In this document: positions 16,934 to 24,683 of the stretch, piece after piece | Position numbering within the stretch: the stretch's first letter is position 1 | How the letters are laid out: each line of letters starts with the position of its first letter | Origin: Novosphingobium beihaiense | GTDB lineage: Bacteria; Pseudomonadota; Alphaproteobacteria; Sphingomonadales; Sphingomonadaceae | Assembly: GCF_022832375.1 (NCBI RefSeq) | Contig: NZ_JALHLG010000018.1 | Location: 52,412-116,411 of the forward strand | DNA length: 64,000 nt | Reading direction: 5' to 3' | Made by a program: the position numbers and the translations under genes | The notes under the pieces: generated by a model | The model's database searches: none | Seen by the model: the letters and a program-made list of their open reading frames with translations, nothing else | What the model was told of the DNA's origin: nothing

Positions 16934-17998
16934 ATGGATGCCAGTTCGGATACCGGTTGTGATGCCGTTGGGCACGATCTTCTTGCCTGGTACGATGCCC
17001 ATGCGCGCGTCTTGCCGTGGCGGTCTCCGCCCCATACTCCCGCGCCCGAGCCGTACCGGGTGTGGCTGTCCGAAGTGATGCTGCAACAGACCACCGTGGC
17101 GGCGGTGAAGGACTATTTCGCAAAGTTCATCGCGCGCTGGCCCACAGTAGACGCGCTCGCCGCCGCTGCCGATGAAGAGGTCATGGCCGCATGGGCGGGG
17201 CTGGGCTATTACGCCCGCGCCCGCAACCTGCTGGCCTGCGCGCGCGCGGTCGCGGCGCGGGGCGGGCGCTTTCCCGATACAGAGGAAGAGCTGCGCGCGC
17301 TGCCGGGGCTGGGCGCCTATACGGCGGCGGCCGTGGCCGCGATCGCTTTCGGGCGGCGCGCGGTGGTGGTCGATGCCAATGTGGAGCGCGTGGTGGCGCG
17401 CCTCTTCGCGATCGAAGAGGCGCTGCCGGGCGCGCGCGGAACCATCCGCGAAAAGGCGGATGGGATCACTCCCGAGGCGCGCAGCGGAGACTTTGCGCAG
17501 GCGATGATGGATCTGGGCGCGACCGTGTGCACCAGCCGCGCCCCGCGCTGCCTGCTGTGCCCGCTCTCCGCCCACTGCGCGGCGCGGGCCATGGGCGCGC
17601 CCGAGCGCTTTCCGGTCAAGGCGCCGAAGAAGGCCAAACCCGCCCGAAAGGGGCAGGCTTTCTGGATCGAGCGCGGCGATGCGGTCTGGCTGGTGCGCCG
17701 CCCCGGCAAGGGCATGCTGGGTGGCATGCGCGCGCTGCCCGACGATGGCTGGTCCGCGCGCGCGGATGGTTCGGGCGAGGGGCCGCTGGCCGGGCCATGG
17801 GAAAGCGCGGGCAAAGTCACGCACACCTTCACCCATTTCGGGCTCGACCTGCATCTGTCGGTTTACCTCGGGGCGGATTGGACTAGGTTGCCGCCCGGCG
17901 GCGGCGAGTGGTGGCCGCTGGACCGGCTGGACGAAGCCGGATTGCCCACGCTTTTCGCCAAGGCGGCGAGCCTGGCGCTGGCCGGAACCGGAGACTGA
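16934..17998 (+). CDS. mutY: A/G-specific adenine glycosylase
   Basis: A 354-residue base-excision glycosylase that removes adenine paired with 8-oxoguanine. The helix-hairpin-helix reads LPGLGAYTAAAVAAIAFG, followed by the catalytic Asp in VVVDANVERVVARLF. The [4Fe-4S] ligands fit C-x6-C-x2-C-x5-C in CTSRAPRCLLCPLSAHC. The C-terminal NUDIX-like recognition domain (WLVRRPGKGMLGGM) binds the oxidised guanine. Its stop lies four bases before the next ATG, so it appears to head the mutY-hydrolase-nudC unit. Confidence 0.95.
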   Translation: MDASSDTGCDAVGHDLLAWYDAHARVLPWRSPPHTPAPEPYRVWLSEVMLQQTTVAAVKDYFAKFIARWPTVDALAAAADEEVMAAWAGLGYYARARNLLACARAVAARGGRFPDTEEELRALPGLGAYTAAAVAAIAFGRRAVVVDANVERVVARLFAIEEALPGARGTIREKADGITPEARSGDFAQAMMDLGATVCTSRAPRCLLCPLSAHCAARAMGAPERFPVKAPKKAKPARKGQAFWIERGDAVWLVRRPGKGMLGGMRALPDDGWSARADGSGEGPLAGPWESAGKVTHTFTHFGLDLHLSVYLGADWTRLPPGGGEWWPLDRLDEAGLPTLFAKAASLALAGTGD

Positions 17999-18002
17999 CC
18001 TA

Positions 18003-19319
18003 ATGATCGAATCGCGTGCGGCGCTGGAACGGGTTCTCGACCGGCGCATGCTGCTCAGGCTCGGGGCTTTCGCGGGGGTGAGCGCCGCGCTGATGCCACG
18101 GCTCGCTTTCGCGGCGGCGGAGCCGGAACTGCTCCCCCATGTCCGCACGCTGGTCGACAAGTGGGTGGGGCCGGGCAAGTTTCCCGGCATGGTCGCCTCG
18201 CTCGGCCTGCCCGGCAAGGAGCCTGAATACGTCGCCAAAGGCACCGAAGGGTTCCTCAACCTCGATCCGATGTCGGACGGCAGCCTGTTCCGCATCTATT
18301 CGATGACCAAGCCGGTCACCGGCATGGCGGCGATGCAGCTCATCGCGCAGGGCAAGATGGCGCTGGACCAGCCGCTCTACGATATCCTGCCGCGCTACCG
18401 GCACATGCAGGTGCAGAATACTTATGACGGCTCGATCACCGATCTGCATCCGGCCAGGAGCCCGATCACCATCCGCCATCTGCTCACGCATACGGCGGGG
18501 CTGGGCTATGCGATCATCCAGAAAGGGCCGATCCGCGATCTGCTCAACAAGAAAGGCCTGACCGGCGGGCAAGTGAGCCGGATGCCGCTGCCCGATATCT
18601 ACAGCGGCCCGCAGGCGCCCAGTCTGGAGGCCTTTGCCGACCGGCTGGCCGAAGTGCCGCTGGTCTACGATCCGGGCACCAAGTGGAGTTATTCGCTGGG
18701 GCTCGATCTGATGGGCCGGGTGATCGAGGTCGTCTCCGGCAAGCCGTTCGATGCGTATCTGAAGGAAACGATTTTCGAGCCTTGCGGGATGACGAGAACG
18801 TTCTTTCAGGTGCCCGCCGCCGATGCCGGTGACTTGACGACCAACTATGGTGTGATGGGCGGTGTCTTCATCCCGATCGACAAGGGGGAAAATTCGGTGT
18901 TCCTCGATCCGCCGCCGTTCCCGATGGGCGGTTCGGGGCTGGTCAGCTCGCCGCGCGATTACGACCGTTTCCTGCGGATGCTGGCGCAGTACGGCACGAT
19001 CGGCGGCACCCGCGTGCTGGACGAGGCGGCCGTGCGGCAGGGCACCAGCAACTTGCTGCCGCCGGGCGTCGCGGGCCCGGCGATGGATGCGGCCCCGGCG
19101 GATTTCGGCGCGGGCGGGCGCGTGGGTATCGGGCCGGAAGCGGGGATTTACGGCTGGGCCGGAGCGGCGGGCACGATCGGCATGGTGGACATGGCCCATG
19201 CCTTGCGCTCACAGCTTTTCGTGCAGTTCATGCCGCCCCAGTCGCTCGATCTGCTGCCCGAATTCCAGACCGCGCTCAAAGCCGATGTCCTCTCGCTGCT
19301 ACAGGTGAAACCCGCATGA
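18003..19319 (+). CDS. Serine hydrolase of the beta-lactamase/esterase (class C) family
   Basis: A 438-residue protein. A twin-arginine N-terminus (RRMLLRLGAFAGVSAALMPRL) suggests Tat export. The serine beta-lactamase fold motif is SMTKP (Ser100, Lys103), the second Tyr motif is in KWSYSLGLDLMG, and the third motif region contains YGWAGAAGT. Relatives are class C-like esterases and EstB-type enzymes; substrate cannot be assigned. The ATG follows the mutY stop by four bases and its own stop overlaps nudC (ATGA), so the three genes are likely one transcript. The tatABC genes are elsewhere in this window. Confidence 0.88.
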   Translation: MIESRAALERVLDRRMLLRLGAFAGVSAALMPRLAFAAAEPELLPHVRTLVDKWVGPGKFPGMVASLGLPGKEPEYVAKGTEGFLNLDPMSDGSLFRIYSMTKPVTGMAAMQLIAQGKMALDQPLYDILPRYRHMQVQNTYDGSITDLHPARSPITIRHLLTHTAGLGYAIIQKGPIRDLLNKKGLTGGQVSRMPLPDIYSGPQAPSLEAFADRLAEVPLVYDPGTKWSYSLGLDLMGRVIEVVSGKPFDAYLKETIFEPCGMTRTFFQVPAADAGDLTTNYGVMGGVFIPIDKGENSVFLDPPPFPMGGSGLVSSPRDYDRFLRMLAQYGTIGGTRVLDEAAVRQGTSNLLPPGVAGPAMDAAPADFGAGGRVGIGPEAGIYGWAGAAGTIGMVDMAHALRSQLFVQFMPPQSLDLLPEFQTALKADVLSLLQVKPA

Positions 19320-20215
19320 ATTCCGCCGCTATCGCTTTTTCCGGTTCGCATATCGACCGCGCCGATCTGGTCCGCAACGACCCGGCGGCGCTCGAAGCGC
19401 TCAAGACATGGCAGGCGCGGCTGCTGCGCATGGACGGGCTCGATCCGGTGCTGACGCCGGACAACACGCTTGACTGGGGCAGCCTCTCCGATGCGGCGCC
19501 GGACAGCGAACTGGTGTTCCTCGGCCTTGACGGGGAACGCGGCTGCTTCGCCGAAGTGCGCCCCGCCTATCCCTCGGGCAGCCCGCATGCGGGCCCTGCG
19601 AGCTGGAATGCCATGGCCGTGCTGGAAGCGGGGGAACTGGCCGCCTACGGCGGTGCCCGCTCGCTGGTGAACTGGCACGCGCGGCACCGTTTCTGCGCCG
19701 TGTGCGGCAGCGCGACCATGCTTGCCAAGGGCGGCTGGCAGCGTACCTGCACGAACGAGGCCTGCAAGTCCGAACACTTCCCGCGCGTCGATCCGGTCAC
19801 GATCATGACGGTGGAATACGATGGCAAGCTGCTTCTCGGCCGCCAGCCGCGCTTTCCGGCTGGGCGCTATTCGGCGCTGGCCGGTTTCGTGGAGCCGGGC
19901 GAGACGATCGAGGAAGCCGTGGCGCGCGAAGTCTTCGAGGAAGCCGGCGTGCGCGCCCGCGACGTGGAATACGTGGTCAGCCAGCCCTGGCCGTTCCCGT
20001 CCTCGCTGATGATCGGTTGCCACGCCTTTGCCGACGATCCCGCCATCGTGATGGATGAAACCGAGATGGAAGACGTGCGCTGGTTCACCCGCGAAGAGGT
20101 GACAGAAGCGGTGGAGGCGGCGGAGCGCGGCGAACAGGGCCGCGCTTTCGGGGCTCCGCCGAAGACGGCTGTGGCCCACGCCCTGCTGCGCTGGTGGGTG
20201 GAACGGGGCGCTTAA
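19316..20215 (+). CDS. nudC: NADH pyrophosphatase (NUDIX)
   Basis: A 299-residue NUDIX enzyme that cleaves NADH and NAD-capped RNA. It has the zinc-ribbon cysteines CAVCG and CTNEAC, the NUDIX box GFVEPGETIEEAVAREVFEEAGV, and the NudC signature SQPWPFPSS. These separate NudC from other NUDIX proteins. It overlaps the hydrolase by four bases and ends the mutY unit. A repeat-rich spacer follows before the next gene on the opposite strand. Confidence 0.92.
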   Translation: MNSAAIAFSGSHIDRADLVRNDPAALEALKTWQARLLRMDGLDPVLTPDNTLDWGSLSDAAPDSELVFLGLDGERGCFAEVRPAYPSGSPHAGPASWNAMAVLEAGELAAYGGARSLVNWHARHRFCAVCGSATMLAKGGWQRTCTNEACKSEHFPRVDPVTIMTVEYDGKLLLGRQPRFPAGRYSALAGFVEPGETIEEAVAREVFEEAGVRARDVEYVVSQPWPFPSSLMIGCHAFADDPAIVMDETEMEDVRWFTREEVTEAVEAAERGEQGRAFGAPPKTAVAHALLRWWVERGA

Positions 20216-20232
20216 GCGGGGCCCGGCACATA

Positions 20233-20364
20233 AATTCCTCCCTGTTCCGCTTGCGGAATGGGGAGGTGGCAGTCGCCGCAGGCCGCTGACGGAGGGGTTT
20301 CTCCCCCTCCACCACCCGCTTCGCGGGCGGTCCCCCTCCCCATCGCTGCGCGACAGGGAGGAGT
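20233..20364. repeat. Extragenic palindromic repeat (cctccctgttccgc type)
   Basis: This about 130-bp AT-poor spacer between nudC and the convergent hydrolase is built from inverted blocks. CCTCCCTGTTCCGC and GCGGAATGGGGAGG form one hairpin, and the outer CCTCCCTG is matched by CAGGGAGG at the far end; CCACCCGC-ttc-GCGGGCGG forms another. This looks like a mobile-element-free intergenic palindrome family common in sphingomonads (family membership recalled, not searched). It can also serve as a bidirectional transcription stop. Confidence 0.7.
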
Positions 20365-20406
20365 GGAAATGGCAGCTTGGTCAGGCCTGACCGGTACGTT
20401 CCTTCC

Positions 20407-21414
20407 TTATTGATCAGCAGACGTTGCGGCCTGCGCTGGTGCCAGCGTCCGGGTGAAGAAGGCGGTCACGTCCGCATCGAAGCTGCGATGGAAGGCGGCG
20501 CGGTCGAAGCCGGGGGCGCTGGTGCACAGGGCGGGGATGGATACCGGGCCGTCGCAGGGGGCCAGGAAGTCGAAGTGTCCAGCATGGGGCACGGTGTGGA
20601 ATTCCGGCGCGGAAGGCAGGGCATCGCGCACGGCGTCGGCGTATTCGGCGGGGGGCAGGACCTTGTCGTCATCCGCACGCCAGAGTTGCACGGGCATGCG
20701 CACGGCATCGAGACCGCCATCGGCGAACGTGAAGCCCAGTGCGGGGGCGGCAACCGCCAGCGCCTTGATCCGCGCGTCGCGGCGGGCGGGCCAGGACTTC
20801 GGGGCCTTGGCGGGGGCGTCGCCGGGATGCTTGGCGATCAGCTGGCAATCGAAGCGGCCGGGATGGGCGGCGCAGTGAGCGCGGATCAGCGAGAGATCGG
20901 GAATGCCCCCGGCGGCCGTCAGTACGGTGAAACCGCCCGATGAGAATCCGAAAGCGCCGATCCGGCTGGCGTCGATGGCCGAATGGCCGCTCCAGCCGCC
21001 GAGCATGAAGTCGATCAGGCGGGAAAGCGCTGCGGGGCGGTTCGCGATTTCGGTGGCCTTGCTCTGATCCTTCCAGTTGTCGCCCGGATGGGTGAGCGCC
21101 GCCACGACGAAACCGGCCTTGGCCAAGGCGACGGCCGTATCGGCATGACCGGCGAAGGAGCCGCCTGTCCCGTGCGACATCACCACCAGCGGCAACCGCT
21201 CTCCGCTGACGGGGCCGCCCGGGATGACCTGTTGACGGTTGAGCCCCAGCGGGATGTCCCGCTCCTCACCTTGCGAGGGATACCAGACCCCCACTTCCAC
21301 GCCATCGGGCGTGGTGAGGCGCTGGAACCCGGCATGGCCAGTTCCGGAAGCGGCATAGGCCGGGCTGACAAGGCAGATCAGAATGGCCGCGAACAGGGCC
21401 TGAAAGAAACGCAT
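20407..21414 (-). CDS. Secreted alpha/beta hydrolase (dienelactone/PAF-acetylhydrolase-like)
   Basis: A 335-residue exported hydrolase. The signal peptide reads MRFFQALFAAILICLVSPAYA. The fold shows LVVMSHGTGGSFAGH (oxyanion), a nucleophile in GAFGFSSGGF, and a C-terminal His in VPHAGHFDF, with Cys pairs suggesting periplasmic disulfides. The class matches PAF-acetylhydrolase/dienelactone-like lipases; the substrate is unknown. The ATG at 21414 is preferred over one five codons upstream because GGAG sits about ten bases before it and the signal peptide is cleaner. It is divergent from the LytTR gene. Confidence 0.8.
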   Translation of the reverse strand: MRFFQALFAAILICLVSPAYAASGTGHAGFQRLTTPDGVEVGVWYPSQGEERDIPLGLNRQQVIPGGPVSGERLPLVVMSHGTGGSFAGHADTAVALAKAGFVVAALTHPGDNWKDQSKATEIANRPAALSRLIDFMLGGWSGHSAIDASRIGAFGFSSGGFTVLTAAGGIPDLSLIRAHCAAHPGRFDCQLIAKHPGDAPAKAPKSWPARRDARIKALAVAAPALGFTFADGGLDAVRMPVQLWRADDDKVLPPAEYADAVRDALPSAPEFHTVPHAGHFDFLAPCDGPVSIPALCTSAPGFDRAAFHRSFDADVTAFFTRTLAPAQAATSADQ

Positions 21415-21476
21415 GATCAGAAACTCCATTGACGATGTGAGGCCTGTCTTTCCGCGGTTTCCGGGGGTGGCCAAGG

Positions 21477-21494
21477 GCCCATTCGCGAATGGGC
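21477..21494. promoter_or_regulatory. Perfect 18-bp palindrome between divergent hydrolase and LytTR genes
   Basis: GCCCATTCGCGAATGGGC is a perfect inverted repeat with no spacer, lying in the 163-bp gap between two divergent starts. A DNA-binding site for a dimeric regulator is plausible, and the adjacent LytTR protein is one candidate, though LytTR factors more often bind direct repeats. It is not part of a coding frame of either gene. The role is inferred from position only. Confidence 0.45.
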
Positions 21495-21577
21495 GAACGG
21501 GTACGCGGCCCGGCAAGCGGCCCATTCTGCCGGGCGGCGCTTCACACTCGCGCGCGGCGGCGATAGAGACCGAAGGG

Positions 21578-22330
21578 ATGAACCGGGACTGGACTTTCTT
21601 TGTGCGCGCCATCGTTCTGGCCACATGCGGAGGCCTTGCGCTGGCTTTGCTGGGGCCGTTCGGCACCTACCTCAACGGGCCCTTGCCGGAGCGGCTGCTG
21701 TTCTGGATGACGACGTGCTGGGCCGGGCTGCTGCTCTATGGCCTGACCGTGCATTTCCTGCTGGTGCGCTGGCGCGGCACGGTGGTGGACTGGCTGGCGC
21801 TGTTCTTCGGCGTGCTGCTGGCCAGCGCACCGGAAGCGTGGATCTCCCGCACGCTGGCCCTGTATCTGTGGCCGCACCTGGAGACGAAGTTTCCGGCCAT
21901 GCCGCTCTGGTATGGCCAGACGGCGGTTCTGGGCTGTGTGTTCACCCTCATCGGCGTGCAATGGCGGCTGCGGCGCCAGCGCGCGGGAAAGGCCGCGGCA
22001 CCGGCAGCAGAGCCCGCGCCGCCTGAGCCGGAAGGCGCCTTTGCCGATCCCCGGACGATCATCGCCTTGCAGATAGAGGATCACTATGTGCGGGTGCACC
22101 GCGCGGAAGGCTCGCAGATGGTGCTCATGCCGCTCAAGCACGCGATCGGAGCGATGGACGGGGTGGAGGGTTTGCAGACGCACCGCAGCTGGTGGGTCGC
22201 CCGGGCCGCCGTCTCCGAAGTGCAGGGCACGGCGCGTTCGATGCAGTTGCGCCTTTCGAACGGGCTGCAGGTGCCGGTGGCGCGTTCGGCCGTGATTACC
22301 CTGCGGTCGGCAGGCTGGCTTCCCGATTGA
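21578..22330 (+). CDS. Membrane-bound LytTR-type transcriptional regulator
   Basis: A 250-residue protein: four hydrophobic segments in about the first 140 residues (FFVRAIVLATCGGLALALLGPF, LLFWMTTCWAGLLLYGL and two more), a proline/alanine linker, then a LytTR DNA-binding domain (IIALQIEDHYVRVHRAEGSQMVLM, GLQTHRSWWVARAAV, LRLSNGLQVPVARS). This is the one-component membrane LytTR layout. The signal sensed is unknown. The ATG at 21578 is preferred because the upstream reading frame lacks homology. It is divergent from the secreted hydrolase and converges on the ECF41 sigma gene. Confidence 0.85.
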   Translation: MNRDWTFFVRAIVLATCGGLALALLGPFGTYLNGPLPERLLFWMTTCWAGLLLYGLTVHFLLVRWRGTVVDWLALFFGVLLASAPEAWISRTLALYLWPHLETKFPAMPLWYGQTAVLGCVFTLIGVQWRLRRQRAGKAAAPAAEPAPPEPEGAFADPRTIIALQIEDHYVRVHRAEGSQMVLMPLKHAIGAMDGVEGLQTHRSWWVARAAVSEVQGTARSMQLRLSNGLQVPVARSAVITLRSAGWLPD

Positions 22331-22364
22331 GCATTCGCGCCCATGGTACAGGAGTGAGTACGGA

Positions 22365-23246
22365 TCAGGTGCGGGCGGTATCGCTGCCTGCGGCGATATG
22401 GCGCAGCTTGTCCGGGTTGCGGACGATATAGACCGCGACGACTTTGCCGCCGCGCAGGTCTACGGCCGTCGTTTGCAGGTTCCCGTCGTAGTCCCGGCTG
22501 ATGAAGCCGGGCAGTCCGTCTATCCAGGTGCGCTGTACCAGTTCGCCGCCGCCGAACTTGCGGGCGATGCCGGTCAGCAGGCGCAGGGCGCGGCCGGCGC
22601 CGCGGATCGTGTTGGGGAAAGCGATCACCTTGCCGCCGCCGTCGGCCTGCAGCATCACGTCTTCGGCCAGCAGGGTGGAAAGCGTGGCAGTGTCCCCCTC
22701 CTGCACGGCGGTGAAGAAGGCGGTAACGATGCGTTCCGCCTCGGTGCGTTCCACGGCATGGCGCTTTTGGCTGACCTGCACGCGTTTGCGCGCGCGTGAG
22801 GCAAGCTGGCGGACGGCGGCAGGCTTGCGCTCCAGGCTTTCGGCCACTTCGGTCAGCGGCACGCCAAAGACGTCGTGCAGCAGGAACGCGGCCCGCTCCA
22901 GAGGCGAAAGGCGTTCCAGCGCGAGCATCAGCGAATAGGTCACGTCGCTGGCGAGCGTGTCTTCGGGGCTGGCGGCTTCGATCAGCGGATCGGGCAGCCA
23001 TGATCCGAAATAGGTCTCGCGCCGGGCGCGGGCCGATTTCATCCGGTCCAGGCACAGGCGCGTCACCACGCGGTGCAGCCAGGCGGCAGGTTCGGCGATT
23101 GCGGCCGTGGAGGCGGACCAGCGCAGCCAGGCATCCTGCACCACGTCCTCCGCCTCGCTCACCGAGCCGAGCATGCGGTAGGCGAGACGCTGCAGCCGGG
23201 GACGCAGCGCCTCGAATGCATGGGTATCGCGGTCAGGCCGCGGCAC
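22365..23246 (-). CDS. ECF41-type RNA polymerase sigma factor with SnoaL-like domain
   Basis: A 293-residue ECF41 sigma factor. Region 2 reads LAYRMLGSVSEAEDVVQDAWLRW, the linker has WLPDP (residues 83-87), region 4 has LSPLERAAFLLHDVFGVPLTEVA, and the C-terminal SnoaL-like domain carries DGGGK and NPDKL, the marks of the group. In ECF41 factors this domain controls activity in place of an anti-sigma factor. Its start overlaps the preceding carboxymuconolactone decarboxylase-like gene by 14 bases. The upstream promoter matches the ECF41 consensus, so autoregulation is likely. Confidence 0.92.
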   Translation of the reverse strand: MPRPDRDTHAFEALRPRLQRLAYRMLGSVSEAEDVVQDAWLRWSASTAAIAEPAAWLHRVVTRLCLDRMKSARARRETYFGSWLPDPLIEAASPEDTLASDVTYSLMLALERLSPLERAAFLLHDVFGVPLTEVAESLERKPAAVRQLASRARKRVQVSQKRHAVERTEAERIVTAFFTAVQEGDTATLSTLLAEDVMLQADGGGKVIAFPNTIRGAGRALRLLTGIARKFGGGELVQRTWIDGLPGFISRDYDGNLQTTAVDLRGGKVVAVYIVRNPDKLRHIAAGSDTART

Positions 23247-23700
23247 GCAGTTCAGTCTCTGGATGCGGCTGGCGAAAGCCCGCCATCAGCCGGTTCCAGG
23301 TGTTGATTGCGCCAATGGCCATCGTCAGCCAGACCTGTTCGCTCTCGTTGAACTGTTCGGCCAGCGGGGCATAGACGGCATCGGGGGCGTGGGTATCGGC
23401 CAGCCGCGTCAGCGATTCCGCCCAGCCGAGTGCGGCGCGCTCGCGCGGCGAATAGAGCGAGGCTTCGCGCCAGGCGGGCAGCATGGCCAGGCGCAGTTCG
23501 CTTTCGCCATGGCTGCGCAGGTCCGCCGAATGCATGTGGATGCAAAAGGCGCAGCCGTTCATCTGCGAGATGCGCAGCTTCACCAGTTCCAGCAGGGTAT
23601 GGCTGAGGCCCGACTGGGCAAGGCTGGATTCCAGCGCGGTCATGGCCGCCGTGGCTTCGGGGGCGAGGGTGAGCGGGTCTTTGATACGGGGGTCGAACAT
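23233..23700 (-). CDS. Carboxymuconolactone decarboxylase-like (AhpD-type) protein
   Basis: A 155-residue protein of the CMD/AhpD family. The catalytic motif is CAFCIHMH (Cys50, Cys53, His57) within QMNGCAFCIHMHSADLR, followed by AALGWAESLTRLAD. Such proteins act as thiol-dependent peroxidases or disulfide reductases. It is the classic partner of ECF41 sigma factors and is co-transcribed with the sigma gene here. The ATG at 23700 is chosen because it starts the homology and lies about 40 bases from the promoter -10 element. Confidence 0.88.
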   Translation of the reverse strand: MFDPRIKDPLTLAPEATAAMTALESSLAQSGLSHTLLELVKLRISQMNGCAFCIHMHSADLRSHGESELRLAMLPAWREASLYSPRERAALGWAESLTRLADTHAPDAVYAPLAEQFNESEQVWLTMAIGAINTWNRLMAGFRQPHPETELRAAA

Positions 23701-23740
23701 GCCGTGTCTCCATGCGCGCACCATGCGCGCTTGCAGGCAT

Positions 23741-23767
23741 GACGAGCCGGACATGCCGGGTGTGACA
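23741..23767 (-). promoter_or_regulatory. ECF41-type promoter (TGTCACA-N16-CGTC)
   Basis: On the minus strand TGTCACA (23767-23761) is followed by exactly 16 bases and then CGTC (23744-23741), 40 bases before the ATG of the CMD-like gene. This matches the conserved ECF41 promoter layout reported for the group. It indicates that the sigma factor drives its own operon. Confidence 0.85.
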
Positions 23768-23797
23768 TCGTCATGGAAAAAATGTTTGCTCAGACCG

Positions 23798-24193
23798 TTA
23801 CACCAGCCCCAGCTTCATCAGTTCGCGCGCCAGCTTAGGGGGCATCACGTCGCCGCTGCTTTCGCCGTCGCCCAGATCGCGCGGGGCGTCTTCCTCCTTG
23901 AGGTAGCGCCAGCCCTGATGCGCGCGTTTGGGCTTGGTGACGACGGGGATCAGTTTGGGCGCCAGATGGATGTGCCAGCGCCCGTCGTCGCGCTGGGTGA
24001 AGCGCAGGATGGGCGAGCGGCCGATCAGCGCATGCTCGAAAATCCAGTAGAGCGAGCCGCCCACCATCTCCTCATGCCGCTTGGGCAGATAGCGGGTGGT
24101 CATCAGCGCCTCGTCCGGGTGGCTTTCCAGCCAGGCGCGCAAGCTGGCCGGGCTTTCGGCGGAATAGGCGATCTTGGTCATGTGCAGCGGCAT
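23798..24193 (-). CDS. DUF1489 family protein
   Basis: A 131-residue soluble protein with the DUF1489 pattern: SLRAWLESHPDEALMTTRYLPKR, then GGSLYWIFEHALIGRSPILRF, IHLAPKLIPVVTKPKRAHQGWRYL. The family is widespread in alphaproteobacteria and has no settled function. No signal peptide or membrane segment is seen. It is in its own transcript unit, on the minus strand, and divergent from the small membrane protein at 24285. Confidence 0.8.
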   Translation of the reverse strand: MPLHMTKIAYSAESPASLRAWLESHPDEALMTTRYLPKRHEEMVGGSLYWIFEHALIGRSPILRFTQRDDGRWHIHLAPKLIPVVTKPKRAHQGWRYLKEEDAPRDLGDGESSGDVMPPKLARELMKLGLV

Positions 24194-24284
24194 GCAGCGA
24201 AGATAGGCAATCGCACAGGCTGGGGAAAGGGTGGCGATAGTCAGCTTGTTCTTTCTGATCTTGTCCTGTTAGTCCTTGACCACG

Positions 24285-24674
24285 ATGGAATTTCTCTTCG
24301 AACTCCTGTTCCAGTTCTTGGGCGAACTGCTGTTGCAGTTCCTGGTCGAACTGTTCGCCGAAATGGGAATGCACGCGATGGGGCAGGTCTTTTCGAGGAG
24401 GCCCAGTCCCCGTCTTGCCGTCGCGGGGTTCACGTTGTGGGGAATTGTCGCGGGCGCGATCAGCCTTGTGGTCTTTCCCCATTCGGCCATTCACAATCCG
24501 GCGCTCCGGCTGGCCAACCTCTTTCTCACGCCCTTGCTGGCGGGCGGGGGGATGCTACTGTTGGGGCGTCTGCGTGCAAAGAAGGGGCAGGATCTCGTGC
24601 GGCTCGACCGCTTTGGCTACGCGTTCCTGTTTGCCTTCACGATGGCGCTGATGCGTTACAACTGGGCGGGCTGA
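24285..24674 (+). CDS. Small uncharacterised membrane protein
   Basis: A 129-residue integral membrane protein with an amphipathic start (FLFELLFQFLGELLLQFLVELF) and three further hydrophobic segments (LAVAGFTLWGIVAGAISLVVF, NLFLTPLLAGGGMLLLG, FGYAFLFAFTMALM). No domain is recognised. The ATG at 24285 is preferred over a TTG three codons upstream. It converges on mgtE with ten bases between the stops. No function is proposed. Confidence 0.6.
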   Translation: MEFLFELLFQFLGELLLQFLVELFAEMGMHAMGQVFSRRPSPRLAVAGFTLWGIVAGAISLVVFPHSAIHNPALRLANLFLTPLLAGGGMLLLGRLRAKKGQDLVRLDRFGYAFLFAFTMALMRYNWAG

Positions 24675-24683
24675 ACCGGCCTG

